A stretch of 30,870 bases of DNA from CAZRWH01 sp964603905 (GCA_964603905.1 CAZRWH010000014.1:1-30870), one strand, 5' to 3'; counted from the stretch's first letter, positions 1 to 8,353 are shown. A program made the numbers and translations. Notes: generated by a model not told the origin, from the sequence alone.

Positions 1-1301
1 CCAATTAGCTTAACAACTTCTTCGACAACCTTATCCATTGGGACAGGTCGTTGTTGACCTTTTTGCATGTCACGAATGATGACAACGCCTTCTCGTACTT
101 CTGTAATTCCCATAATTAGGGTGTATGGAACTTTGAATTTGTCAGCCAATCTAAGTTGAGCTTTCATGCTTCCTTTCCCAAGTGCTCCGACAGTTTTGAC
201 ACCACGTTCACGAAGTTCATTCATAAGTGGCAGGCATTTCTTTTTTGCCTCGTCACCAAGCTGAGCAACAAAGATGTGGATGTCGTCTTTGGAAGGGACT
301 TGGACGTTTTCTCGTTTCATGTTCAGGATGATACGCTCCATACCTGCTGCATATCCAACAGCTGGAGTTGGTTGACTTCCCATGATTTCCACAAGTCCGT
401 CGTATCTTCCTCCTCCACCGATTGCATTTTGTGCTCCACGTCCTTTATCCCAGAATTCGAATACTGTACCTGAGTAGTAATCAAGTCCACGTACAAGTTT
501 AGGGTTTTCGACGTATTCAATTTTAAGTTCGTCTAGGTAGCTTTTTAGTTTTGAATAAAAATCCACGCACTCATCACATCTGTACTGTTCAAACTTAGGA
601 GCAAGCTCAGCTAAGATTTGGCAGTCCTCTTTCTTGCAATCAAGTAGGCGAAGAGGATTTGTCTCTAGGCGGCTTTGGCAAGCTTCACATAGAGATCTCT
701 CTTTTCCAATATAAAAATTCACAAGATCTTCCTTGTATTTAGGTCGGCATTTTTGGCATCCAATATTGTTGAGTTGAATGCTGAAAAGGTGAGCCACCCC
801 AAGGTCTTCATTGATTCTGTATGCGAGATCGATAACTTGAGCATCAAGAGCAGGATCGCTCTCTCCGATGATCTCAAGACCAAACTGCCAGAACTGTCTG
901 TAGCGACCTTTCTGAGGTTTGTCATATCGGAAGTGAGGCTCAATATAATAAAGCTGAACAGGTTGAGGAAGCTCTTTCATTCCGTGTTGAATGTATGAGC
1001 GAACAACTCCTGCAGTGCTTTCTGGTTTCAAAGTAAGGCTTCTTTCTCCTTTGTCGATGAATGTGTACATCTCTTTTTCAACAATGTCTGTATCGTCTCC
1101 AATACCACGCTGAAAAACCTCCGTGTATTCCATCATTGGAGTCGAAATTCGACGGAAACCTGACTGCCTACATCTGTGCCTAACAACTTTTTTGATAAAA
1201 GTGAAATACTCGTGGTCATTTGGCAGGATGTCGTGGATACCGACCGGAGTTCTAAGCTTTTCTCTCTTTTCAGATTGGTCTTTAGTGGTATCGTCGGTCA
1301 T
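1..1301 (-). CDS. hisS: histidyl-tRNA synthetase, 3' end cut by window edge
   Basis: Charges tRNA-His with histidine in the cytoplasm. The minus strand reads open from an ATG at 1301 to the window edge, 433 codons with no stop. Class II synthetase features are visible: an N-terminal GIHDILP segment, then a motif-2-like region with the IEPHFRYDKPQKGRYRQF stretch, the histidine-binding signature LVRGLDYYSGTVFEF, the glycine-rich GGGGRYDGL, and AVGYAAGMERI (motif 3). A C-terminal anticodon-binding domain follows (IFVAQLGDEAKK onward). Known bacterial HisRS are about 420-430 aa, so only the last few residues should be missing. An insert with four cysteine pairs (CQKC, CEAC, CKKEDC, CDEC) lies before the histidine signature and may bind zinc. 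That is unusual for HisRS, and I infer it from the cysteine spacing only. The start has no Shine-Dalgarno site and lies 37 nt downstream of a good -10 box. Confidence 0.95.
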   Translation of the reverse strand, partial: MTDDTTKDQSEKREKLRTPVGIHDILPNDHEYFTFIKKVVRHRCRQSGFRRISTPMMEYTEVFQRGIGDDTDIVEKEMYTFIDKGERSLTLKPESTAGVVRSYIQHGMKELPQPVQLYYIEPHFRYDKPQKGRYRQFWQFGLEIIGESDPALDAQVIDLAYRINEDLGVAHLFSIQLNNIGCQKCRPKYKEDLVNFYIGKERSLCEACQSRLETNPLRLLDCKKEDCQILAELAPKFEQYRCDECVDFYSKLKSYLDELKIEYVENPKLVRGLDYYSGTVFEFWDKGRGAQNAIGGGGRYDGLVEIMGSQPTPAVGYAAGMERIILNMKRENVQVPSKDDIHIFVAQLGDEAKKKCLPLMNELRERGVKTVGALGKGSMKAQLRLADKFKVPYTLIMGITEVREGVVIIRDMQKGQQRPVPMDKVVEEVVKLI

Positions 1302-1337
1302 GTTTGGAGATTTTTACAAAAATAAATTACAAATGTA

Positions 1338-1365
1338 ATTATACTCTAATTTAGCCTGAAGTAAA
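1338..1365 (-). promoter_or_regulatory. probable hisS promoter
   Basis: On the minus strand TTTACT (1365-1360), a 16-bp spacer and a perfect TATAAT (1343-1338) sit upstream of hisS. The small inverted repeat ATTAC-AAAT-GTAAT (1327-1340) overlaps the -10 and could be an operator, which is a guess. Confidence 0.6.
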
Positions 1366-1375
1366 CCTGAACTTG

Positions 1376-2338
1376 CTATGTCTTACGACCAACTCCCACA
1401 TTCTCCCATTTAGCAAATTTTTCAGGTGACTGAATGTATCGATAATAACCTGCAGCTGCGATCATCGCAGCGTTGTCTGTACAGTATTCGATTTTTTTCG
1501 GAAATTTAAGCGGAAGGTCAACTCGCTGTGCAACCATTTCTCGAAGTCGTCGATTAGCGCTAACCCCACCTGCAAGATGAACTTCTTTTGCACCAAATTT
1601 CTCAGCCGCACGACGTAATTTCTCTGATAAAACATCGCAAACCGCTTCTTGAAAGCTCGCCGCAACATTGTCTTTGTCCTCGAGAGGAAGACGTGAAACA
1701 GCAGTTTTTAAACCTGAAAAACTGAAGTCGAAGCTCCCTTTCTCAAGCCATGCACGAGGTAGGTCGTATTTAGCGCCGTCTCCATTTTCGGCAGATTTAG
1801 AAATAGCAGGTCCGCCAGGATAACCAAGTCCGAGCATCCGCGCCACCTTATCAAAAGCTTCTCCAGCAGCATCATCAAGTGTTTCGCCAATAACCTCGAA
1901 ATCACCGTGATCACGCATCAAAACAAGCTCGTTATGTCCGCCCGAAACTGTCAAAACAACAATCGGGAAGTTGATAGAGTCTGCTTCTCTCTCAAGAACG
2001 TTTGCATAAATATGACCTTCGATGTGATTTACAGGAATCAAAGGTTTGTCTAGAACAAGTGCAAGCGTCGAAGCGGTGACAGTCCCGGTTAGAAGAGAAC
2101 TGACCAGGCCAGGAGTTTGAGTTACAGCAATTGCGTCAATCGAATCTAGATCAATTTCAGCAAGAGCAGGTATGATTTTTGTAATGTGTTCGCGCGCAGC
2201 AACCTCAGGCACAACACCACCAGTTTGCGCATGCAGATCGATTTGCGAATAGATTATATTCGCAAGAACTTTGGTACCATCTTCCACGACGGCAACCGCA
2301 GTTTCATCACAAGATGTCTCAATTCCTAGGATTTTCAT
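1376..2338 (-). CDS. tsaD: tRNA N6-adenosine threonylcarbamoyltransferase
   Basis: TsaD/Kae1 moves the threonylcarbamoyl group from threonylcarbamoyl-AMP to A37 of ANN-decoding tRNAs, working with TsaB and TsaE. The 320-aa product shows the family hallmarks in order: ASKHA start GIETSCDETA (5-14), the metal-binding HIEGH (His105 and His109), GLGYPGGP, FSFSGLKTAV, LAGGVSANRRL and the C-terminal metal aspartate in YCTDNAAMIA. It is slightly shorter than the usual 330-345 aa. It lies 74 bp upstream of hisS on the same strand and diverges from the CCA-adding enzyme gene across 39 bp, so three tRNA-related genes are clustered. No Shine-Dalgarno site is visible before the ATG. Confidence 0.96.
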   Translation of the reverse strand: MKILGIETSCDETAVAVVEDGTKVLANIIYSQIDLHAQTGGVVPEVAAREHITKIIPALAEIDLDSIDAIAVTQTPGLVSSLLTGTVTASTLALVLDKPLIPVNHIEGHIYANVLEREADSINFPIVVLTVSGGHNELVLMRDHGDFEVIGETLDDAAGEAFDKVARMLGLGYPGGPAISKSAENGDGAKYDLPRAWLEKGSFDFSFSGLKTAVSRLPLEDKDNVAASFQEAVCDVLSEKLRRAAEKFGAKEVHLAGGVSANRRLREMVAQRVDLPLKFPKKIEYCTDNAAMIAAAGYYRYIQSPEKFAKWENVGVGRKT

Positions 2339-2377
2339 CGGGGGTAGTTTAAAATACTCGGTAGTTTATAGCAAGAA

Positions 2378-3858
2378 ATGGAAAACACAGCAGTACAAAT
2401 AGTCAAAATGTTGAAGAAAGCTGGCCACGATGCATTCTGGGCGGGTGGTTGCGTGCGCGATCTTCTTTTGATGAAAACACCTAAGGATTTCGATATCGTA
2501 ACAAGTGCAAAGCCGGACAGAATCGAGGAGCTTCTTGAGCACACCATCCCAATTGGAAAAGAGTTTGGTGTAATTTTGGCGATCGTTAATGGGCATCACT
2601 TTGAGATTGCAACTTTCCGTTCGGACAGCGGTTATTCAGACGGTAGAAGGCCTGATGCGGTTGAGTTTTCGAATGCAGAGGAGGATGCCAAGAGGAGGGA
2701 TTTTACGATTAACGGACTTTTTTATGATCCTGTTGATAAAAAAGTTTACGACTTTGTTGGAGGCAAGCGCGATTTGAAGGACAAACTGATCAGATTTATA
2801 GGCGATCCACACGAACGTATTTTGGAGGATCATTTGAGGATTGTAAGAGCTGTAAGATTCAAAGCGAACCTGGATTTTCAATACCATCCGGACACATACA
2901 AAGCGATTCGCAAACACGCCAATCTAGCAAACCAGGTTTCTCAAGAAAGGCTAAGGGACGAGTTGAACAAAATGATGATGGACGACAACAACCCTGTTGA
3001 GGGATGGGAAGATCTGGAAGACACAGGAGTTCTTGAGTATGTTCTGCCAGAACTTCTTGAACTAAAAGGCGTTGCACAACCGCTTGAATTTCACAAAGAA
3101 GGGGACGTGTGGGATCACACAATGCAAGCGCTAGGCTCACTGCCAAACGATGCAACTCTTGAGGAGAGATGGGCGGTAATGTTGCATGACATCGCTAAGC
3201 CTCAAACCTTTGAACAGAAAGAACGAATCAGATATGACGGACATCCAGAAAAATCTGCTGAGATGTCAGAAGTTATTTTGAGAAGACTAAGATTTCCAAG
3301 AGCTTTTATCAAAAAAGTCTGCTGGGCAGTCGAGCATCATTTCAACATGAAGCAAATCATCGAAATGAACCCAGGACGACAAATGAAATGGTTCCTAAAT
3401 CCAGCTTTTCCTCTGTTAATGACAGTTTTTAAAGCCGACATAGCAGGAACAACTCCAAGCGATTACTCGATGTACAACGAGCTCGAAGCAATTTACAAAA
3501 AAGCTACAAAAAAAATAAAAGAGAAACCAAAACCACTTCTCAGTGGAAACGAAATAATGAAAGAACTAGGGCTCAAACCAGGCCCACAACTGGGTGAAAT
3601 ACTCGAAGAACTTGAAGAAAAACAATTAGGCAACGAAATCACAAACAAGAAGCAAGCACTNNNNNNNNNNNNNNNNNNNNNNNNNNNNNNNNNNNNNNNN
3701 NNNNNNNNNNNNNNNNNNNNNNNNNNNNNNNNNNNNNNNNNNNNNNNNNNNNNNNNNNNNAAGAACTTGAAGAAAAACAATTAGGCAACGAAATCACAAA
3801 CAAGAAGCAAGCACTTAAATGGCTATCAGAACTTTCACAGAAAAAGTCTACGAAATAG
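2378..3858 (+). CDS. cca: CCA-adding tRNA nucleotidyltransferase (interrupted by an N gap)
   Basis: Adds or repairs the 3'-CCA end of tRNA. The head domain has AGGCVRD and the catalytic DFDIVTS (DxD), followed by the RRDFTINGL segment, the ERxxxE-like QERLRDEL region and a C-terminal HD domain (VWDHT, MLHDIAKP). The frame runs into 100 N at 3661. The 55 bp before the gap are repeated exactly after it. If the two copies are merged, the frame continues as QALKWLSELSQKKSTK and stops with TAG at 3856-3858, giving a 441-aa protein of normal length. Read literally across the N run, the frame shifts and ends early, so I used the merged end. The 3' end then overlaps the next gene by about 40 bp in another frame. 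Confidence 0.9.
3606..3815. repeat. N gap with identical 55-bp flanks (assembly artefact)
   Basis: Bases 3606-3660 and 3761-3815 are identical (55 bp) and flank exactly 100 N (3661-3760). This is the expected appearance of two contigs that really overlap but were scaffolded with a default gap. Merging restores the CCA-enzyme reading frame. A true tandem duplication is the less likely alternative. Confidence 0.9.
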
Positions 3859-4082
3859 TCCGCAAAATACCACGTGGCAAAACATTAACCTACGGAGAAG
3901 TAGCGCGTCTTGCAGGTAGTCCAAAAGCCGCTCGTGCAGTAGGGAACATTCTTCACAACAACCCAGACCCCGCAAACATACCATGTCACAGAGTCCTCAA
4001 CTCAAAAGGAGAGGTAAGCCAAGCATACGCATTCGGCGGAGCAGAAGCCCAGCGACAAAAACTTGATGAAGAAAGGTCCTAG
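3819..4082 (+). CDS. O6-alkylguanine-DNA alkyltransferase-type protein (MGMT domain only)
   Basis: An 87-aa protein that is essentially the DNA-binding/methyltransferase domain of the Ogt/MGMT family. This family transfers alkyl groups from O6-alkylguanine to a cysteine, in a suicide repair reaction. Seen here: the helix-turn-helix RGKTLTYGEVARLAG (19-33), the arginine-finger region ARAVGNILHNNP (38-49) and the active-site IPCHRV with Cys56. Because Cys is present, it is not an alkyltransferase-like (ATL) protein, where Trp replaces Cys. The usual N-terminal domain of full-length Ogt (about 160-180 aa) is absent. The ATG lies inside the end of the CCA-enzyme gene once the N gap is merged, implying translational coupling. 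Its TAG overlaps the stop of the convergent gene (CTAG, 4079-4082). Confidence 0.88.
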   Translation: MAIRTFTEKVYEIVRKIPRGKTLTYGEVARLAGSPKAARAVGNILHNNPDPANIPCHRVLNSKGEVSQAYAFGGAEAQRQKLDEERS

Positions 4083-5287
4083 ATAAGCTTCTTAGTTCTC
4101 AGGCTCTTGAAAACTTTTGCCTTATAAAGAAGGACCGCTCCAATACCTGTGAACGTAAATATCATGCTAAACATGAACCCGAAATAAGGAAGAGAAGTTA
4201 GCACAACAAGTATCGCAAGTCCGGAAGCAAGACGGATAATGTCTTTCTTCAAAACCCCGGTTTTAGTTTTTTTCTGAAAAATAAAAGCACCGATATAATA
4301 TCCAGCAAAAATCTTAGCAACAGACCAGTAAAGCGCCATTGCCATAAGAAGCAAAATAGCGAGCTTGAATCCAATTATTGTAATGATAAGAAGGACCGCT
4401 GTTACAGGAAGAACTATGATGAAAAGGAATCCATACAGCAAGCTTTTCCAGTAGTCTTTCTTCACGCATTCAAAAGATTCGCGGAACGCATATTTGCTAG
4501 CTAACAAAATAACTAATCCAATAAACAACATACTAAGATACGACCATATTTTTAGGAAGACAACAGTTGCGCTAATAACACCACTCGCTTCTTCCCTGAC
4601 TTCTTCGACTTCTGCTTTGGCTTTGTCAAAATTCAAGGCTGCAATTTCCTGGAAATTAATGTTCCCAAGGACAACTCCATCTACACTATCAAGCTCTTGT
4701 GAAGCTCGGTAATTCAAATCTCCGTGAATGCGAGCAGACTTACCAAGTATTAAATTCTCTTCGGTTGTAATATTGGCATCACCTTGAACTTCACCTCCAA
4801 AAACTACACTGGCAGAGAGGATTGTAATGTCTCCACGTGTGGACCCATTGTAAATAGTATTTGCTGCGACGATATAGATATCCCCGTAAACATCAGTTTT
4901 GGAAGATATATTTGTAGATCCACTAAGCGCCACAATGTCATCCCCAACACTCCCATTGATAGTTGCAGAACCTCCTAGAACTCTCACGTCGTCATTAACA
5001 TCTCCGTTAATAGAAACCTGTCCACCAAATACGAGCACATCTCCTGTTACATTACCACTAATCTCAATTTGACCTCCTGCAACAATCACATCTCCATTTA
5101 TGTTTTCGTCAACAATCACATTTCCACCGACAAGATATAGATCGTCTTTCACTTCATCATTCACAAAAACGGCATCAGAAACTTCTAACGTTGCAGCCCG
5201 AGCCAAAGTTATGCCAAGACCAACAATACTAAGAGCAAGTGCCGCTAGAGTGATCGACGCGACAAGTCGAATGGTTCGTTTTTTCAT
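4079..5287 (-). CDS. bactofilin-like beta-repeat protein with C-terminal membrane domain
   Basis: A 402-aa protein with four parts. Residues 6-30 are a signal or anchor helix. Residues 35-210 carry about eight repeats of roughly 18 residues with a NGDVxVxGGxxxIxG pattern, typical of the polymer-forming (bactofilin-type, right-handed beta-helix) fold. A short charged helix follows (about 222-240), then five or six hydrophobic helices to the C-terminus. Bactofilins are normally small, soluble cytoskeletal polymers. Here the repeat domain follows a signal-like helix, so it may lie outside the membrane as an envelope scaffold; that is inference. The upstream gene on the same strand is rlmD, 114 bp away, with an ACT-rich tract between. 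There is no Shine-Dalgarno site, and the 25 nt before the ATG contain no G. Confidence 0.75.
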   Translation of the reverse strand: MKKRTIRLVASITLAALALSIVGLGITLARAATLEVSDAVFVNDEVKDDLYLVGGNVIVDENINGDVIVAGGQIEISGNVTGDVLVFGGQVSINGDVNDDVRVLGGSATINGSVGDDIVALSGSTNISSKTDVYGDIYIVAANTIYNGSTRGDITILSASVVFGGEVQGDANITTEENLILGKSARIHGDLNYRASQELDSVDGVVLGNINFQEIAALNFDKAKAEVEEVREEASGVISATVVFLKIWSYLSMLFIGLVILLASKYAFRESFECVKKDYWKSLLYGFLFIIVLPVTAVLLIITIIGFKLAILLLMAMALYWSVAKIFAGYYIGAFIFQKKTKTGVLKKDIIRLASGLAILVVLTSLPYFGFMFSMIFTFTGIGAVLLYKAKVFKSLRTKKLI

Positions 5288-5354
5288 ATTTTTATTTTTG
5301 TTTAAGAAACTGACATGAATTTTAACAGCGTCAGGTCACAAGGCGCAAGCCCTA

Positions 5355-5384
5355 GGTAGTAGTAGTTAGTAGTGGTAGTAGTAG
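5355..5384 (-). repeat. ACT/CTA-rich triplet tract in leader of the bactofilin-like gene
   Basis: Minus-strand sense reads CTACTACTACCACTACTAAC and continues with ACT/ACC-type triplets. It contains the 15-mer CCACTACTAACTACT, found again at 12209-12223 in the sense strand just before another start codon. Both copies are oriented with the downstream gene. Confidence 0.7.
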
Positions 5385-5385
5385 C

Positions 5386-5420
5386 CACTGTTCACTGTCC
5401 ACTATCCACTGTTCACTAAC
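5386..5420. repeat. degenerate heptamer array (CACTGTT type)
   Basis: Five head-to-tail 7-bp units: CACTGTT, CACTGTC, CACTATC, CACTGTT, CACTAAC. The array runs into the 3' end of rlmD, encoding its last residues and its stop codon. It resembles the short tandemly repeated heptamers described in cyanobacterial intergenic DNA, though only by pattern. Confidence 0.75.
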
Positions 5421-6790
5421 CTCACCACATTCTCCACATGATAAGTATGCGGGAACATATCAATCGGCTGAACGTACTCCAATTTGTATCCAAGTTCCTC
5501 AAAAATAGCGAGATCTCTAGACAAACTTGCAGGGTTGCAAGAAACATAAACAATCCTTTTTGGTTCAAAGTCTGCAACTTTTCTCACAACTTTTTCGCCA
5601 AGTCCGCTTCGAGGCGGATCAACTATTACAACGTCAGGACTGCTAGGTATCTCAAGCATGCTGCGATCTACGTCACCGGCTTTGAACCACGAGTTCTCAA
5701 CACCGTTCAACATGGCGTTCTGTTTTGCGTTTTTGATCGCACTTTCGTTGATTTCGAGGCCGTAAATTTGCTTCGCTTTGTTTGCACAAAACAGTCCGAT
5801 TGTCCCTGTTCCGCAATAAAGGTCAAAAAGCACGTCTTCTTCTGTTAATTCTGCCGCTTCAAGCGCCTGAGCGTAAAGAATTTCAGCCTGTTTTGTGTTT
5901 GGCTGAAAGAAAGCCTGAGGCGAAATCTTGAATTTTAGGGAAGTGCCGTCGGGACGTTTAAGTTCTTCAACGATACTGTGTTTTCCATACAAAAGATGTT
6001 CGACATGTCGCGTTGGAGTTCCACGTTTTCGTTTGATAATTGTCCAATAGATCGAAACAACTTCAGGGATGTCTGATAAAAGTTCAACAAACTCTTTTTG
6101 AGGTTTGAAGTCACTTGTGCAAGTCACAAGATTAATCATGATTTCCCCCGTGTTTTTACCTTCACGAACATAAAGCGAAGAAAGAAGTCCTTCGTTTTGA
6201 ATATGGTTATAAAAAGAAAGATTATGCTCTCGTACAAATCCACGAACTCGATTCAAGATATCAGAGACAGTCTCAGAGCCTAGGAAGCATTCCTCGACAT
6301 CAAAGATATCGATTCTTTTGCCGGCAGGATGAAGGCCAAGACGAACTTCTGTATCGTCTTTTGATGAGTTTCCAAAAGAAAACTCCATTTTATTCCTGTA
6401 AAACCAAGGCTCAGCACATCCGATAATCGGCCTAACCAGTTCTCGCGCTCCCTTGAAACCACCTGTGTGCTCAAGAGTTTCAATAACCTGTTCTTCTTTG
6501 TGTTTGATCTGCAGCTCATAAGGCAACATCTGCCATTTGCAGCCACCACAAATATCGAAATGTTTGCACCTTGGCTGAATTCGATCACCAGACGCCTCAA
6601 TAACGTTTACAAGATCGCCATCAACATAATTTTTTTTGATTTTCTTAAGGCTGGCATCAACAAGATCTCCAGGGACACAACCTTCAATAAAGATTTTACG
6701 ACCATCCTCAATGGTCCCGATTCCTTTTCCGCCAAAAGCAAGTTTCTCGATTTTGACACGAACGATTTCTCCTTTTTTCAAATTTGACAT
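5402..6790 (-). CDS. rlmD: 23S rRNA (uracil-C5)-methyltransferase, RlmD/RumA family
   Basis: SAM-dependent methylation of a uracil in 23S rRNA (U1939 in E. coli). The 462-aa protein begins with a TRAM domain (about 3-65). It then has the 4Fe-4S cluster ligands Cys75, Cys81 and Cys84 in CKHFDICGGC, with Cys168 as the likely fourth. The methyltransferase core includes the SAM motif LFDLYCGTGTIGL, the DPPRSGL motif and the nucleophile Cys418 in VSCNPASLSRD. RlmD, RlmC and related TrmA-type enzymes are hard to separate by eye; the cluster and TRAM domain favour RlmD. The last residues (LVNSG) and the stop are encoded by a heptamer repeat array. It diverges from rlmH across 49 bp. Confidence 0.92.
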   Translation of the reverse strand: MSNLKKGEIVRVKIEKLAFGGKGIGTIEDGRKIFIEGCVPGDLVDASLKKIKKNYVDGDLVNVIEASGDRIQPRCKHFDICGGCKWQMLPYELQIKHKEEQVIETLEHTGGFKGARELVRPIIGCAEPWFYRNKMEFSFGNSSKDDTEVRLGLHPAGKRIDIFDVEECFLGSETVSDILNRVRGFVREHNLSFYNHIQNEGLLSSLYVREGKNTGEIMINLVTCTSDFKPQKEFVELLSDIPEVVSIYWTIIKRKRGTPTRHVEHLLYGKHSIVEELKRPDGTSLKFKISPQAFFQPNTKQAEILYAQALEAAELTEEDVLFDLYCGTGTIGLFCANKAKQIYGLEINESAIKNAKQNAMLNGVENSWFKAGDVDRSMLEIPSSPDVVIVDPPRSGLGEKVVRKVADFEPKRIVYVSCNPASLSRDLAIFEELGYKLEYVQPIDMFPHTYHVENVVRLVNSG

Positions 6791-6839
6791 AAATATAGGT
6801 AAGAAGTAACTTTGCAGCGCGCCTATTTAACCAGAATAA

Positions 6840-7262
6840 ATGCTAAAAGTCACTATCCTAAAAATTGGAAAGCTAAAAAAAGAGTATATCGAGGCCGAAA
6901 AAGAGTTCCTAAAAAGGCTTCAGGCGTTTGCTGATGTGACTGTTGAAACCAAGAAAGACGACGATGCTATAGCGAAGGCACTCGACCCGAGAACTCATAT
7001 CATTGCATTGGATATAGAGGGGAAGCAGTTCGATTCCGAAGGGTTCGCAGAAGTTATCCGTGACCAGCGTGATTTTGGGAAAGGGGCGATAACATTTTTG
7101 ATCGGAGGTCCTCATGGGTTCCCTCAGGCAATTAGAGAAAAAGCACACCTTAAGCTTTCATTTTCAAAGCTAACCTTCACACACCAAATCGCGTATATAG
7201 TCCTGCTCGAACAGATTTACAGGGCTTTTACAATCATTGAAAACAAAAAATATCACTACTAA
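6840..7262 (+). CDS. rlmH: 23S rRNA pseudouridine-1915 N3-methyltransferase
   Basis: RlmH is a SPOUT-class enzyme that methylates pseudouridine 1915 in helix 69 of 23S rRNA on the assembled 70S ribosome. The 140-aa length is close to the family norm of about 155. Signatures seen: IIALDIEGKQFDSEGFA, the knot motif FLIGGPHGF, LSFSKLTFTHQIAYIVLLEQIYRAF and the C-terminal KKYHY. It diverges from rlmD, placing two large-subunit rRNA methyltransferases back to back. Its stop codon abuts the ATG of the next gene (TAAATG), so the two are probably co-transcribed and coupled. Confidence 0.95.
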   Translation: MLKVTILKIGKLKKEYIEAEKEFLKRLQAFADVTVETKKDDDAIAKALDPRTHIIALDIEGKQFDSEGFAEVIRDQRDFGKGAITFLIGGPHGFPQAIREKAHLKLSFSKLTFTHQIAYIVLLEQIYRAFTIIENKKYHY

Positions 7263-8315
7263 ATGTTTCTGACCTTATTAAAAATCGTTTTATCTCTGCT
7301 ATTGGCATTCATTCAGCCGTTTATGATGCACGCAGAAGAAGCTGTTGAAGATGTCCAGAAAGAGATAATCGAAGCTCACGATCCTTTTGAAATCATACTT
7401 TTTGGAGACGTGATGATGGGGCGTTATATATCTACTCTTATGGGGCGGTTAACAGAAGAAGATCCGACTTTTCCATTAACTCATTTGCCAGAAATAATCG
7501 ACGCTTATTCGGAAGATCCAGAAATAGTTGGTGTGAATTTGGAGGGGCCAATCACAGATTTTCAAATCTCATATTGCGACATGTGTTTCCGTTTTCCAGA
7601 AACATCAGGGCAACTACTCGCTCAACAAGGGGTAACATTTGCTAACCTTGCCAATAACCACATGTTTAACCAGGGTGAAAATGGATACGAACAAACAAAA
7701 ACATACTTAACAGGCTCAGGGATAAGCTACGTTGGTCATGCACATGAGGTTAATGAATTTTCTTCATACATTCAGGAAATCGAAGGGATGCGAATAGGAT
7801 GGTTAGGGTTCGATGACATTGAGGGAAGACTAGATTATGAAGCGGCAACGCAGCTAACGGGCGAAATCGCAAAACAAGCAGACTTCACAATAGTGGCAAT
7901 CCATTGGGGAACTGAATACGTCAATACTCCATCGGCTTCGATACAAACATATGCACATAACTTCATAGATGCAGGTGCAGATATGATCTGGGGGACACAT
8001 CCTCACGTCATACAGTCGATCGAGAATTACGGAGAAGGAATGATTTTTTATTCTCTAGGAAATTTCGTGTTCGACCAATACTGGTCAGCAGGAACACAAG
8101 AGGGGCTTGGGGTTAAACTGACTATTGCAGACGAGGTGACTTACGAACTTATTCCAATCAAGCTAACCGAACCATATCTAGGGGACCCATATCTTATGGA
8201 TGAGGAAGGCAGAGCCGATATGTTGTCCAGATTACAAGACTACTCTGAGCAAATTGGGGTTGTCGTGGACGAAAACATGAATTTTGCGGAGGGGGTGTTG
8301 AGGTCATGGCAATGA
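7263..8315 (+). CDS. CapA/PgsA-like metallophosphatase-fold protein, secreted
   Basis: A 350-aa protein with an N-terminal signal or anchor helix (about 1-24), followed by a PGA_cap (CapA) domain of the calcineurin-like metallophosphoesterase fold. Metal-site motifs are present in order: LFGDVMMGR (Asp49), NLEGPI, LANNHMFN, AIHWGTEY, WGTHPHVIQ and YSLGNFVFD. CapA/PgsA homologues take part in poly-gamma-glutamate capsule synthesis in Bacillus, but most members are uncharacterised. No pgsB or pgsC is nearby, so capsule synthesis is not supported here. The start directly follows the rlmH stop. The TGA stop shows that this genome does not read TGA as glycine. Confidence 0.88.
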   Translation: MFLTLLKIVLSLLLAFIQPFMMHAEEAVEDVQKEIIEAHDPFEIILFGDVMMGRYISTLMGRLTEEDPTFPLTHLPEIIDAYSEDPEIVGVNLEGPITDFQISYCDMCFRFPETSGQLLAQQGVTFANLANNHMFNQGENGYEQTKTYLTGSGISYVGHAHEVNEFSSYIQEIEGMRIGWLGFDDIEGRLDYEAATQLTGEIAKQADFTIVAIHWGTEYVNTPSASIQTYAHNFIDAGADMIWGTHPHVIQSIENYGEGMIFYSLGNFVFDQYWSAGTQEGLGVKLTIADEVTYELIPIKLTEPYLGDPYLMDEEGRADMLSRLQDYSEQIGVVVDENMNFAEGVLRSWQ

Positions 8316-8321
8316 AATGAT

Positions 8322-8350
8322 TTGACTGAACGGTCAAGTTGTGGTAATAT
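8322..8350 (+). promoter_or_regulatory. strong sigma-70-type promoter with inverted repeat at -35
   Basis: TTGACT (8322-8327), exactly 17 bp, then TAATAT (8345-8350), preceded by TGTGG as an extended -10. The -35 is part of the inverted repeat TTGAC-N6-GTCAA (8322-8337), a possible operator. It serves the secreted protein at 8397. Confidence 0.8.
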
Positions 8351-8353
8351 ATA

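Noticed and set aside
1123..1338. Plus-strand frames within hisS
   Set aside because: Antisense shadows of a well-supported synthetase gene; no recognisable protein.
2339..2377. Divergent promoter pair between tsaD and the CCA gene, with a repeated GGTAGTTTA
   Set aside because: -10-like boxes (TTTATA, TATTTT) exist but no -35 fits at 16-18 bp on either strand; too weak to list.
3606..3815. Genuine tandem repeat in the CCA-enzyme C-terminus
   Set aside because: The same 55-bp flank length around the same 100-N length occurs at 24612-24821, so an assembly cause is much more likely.
5355..5420. CRISPR-like repeat array
   Set aside because: Units are 3 bp and 7 bp without spacers, and no cas gene is present.
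7263..8315. Poly-gamma-glutamate capsule operon
   Set aside because: A single CapA-like domain without pgsB or pgsC ligase genes does not support a capsule system.
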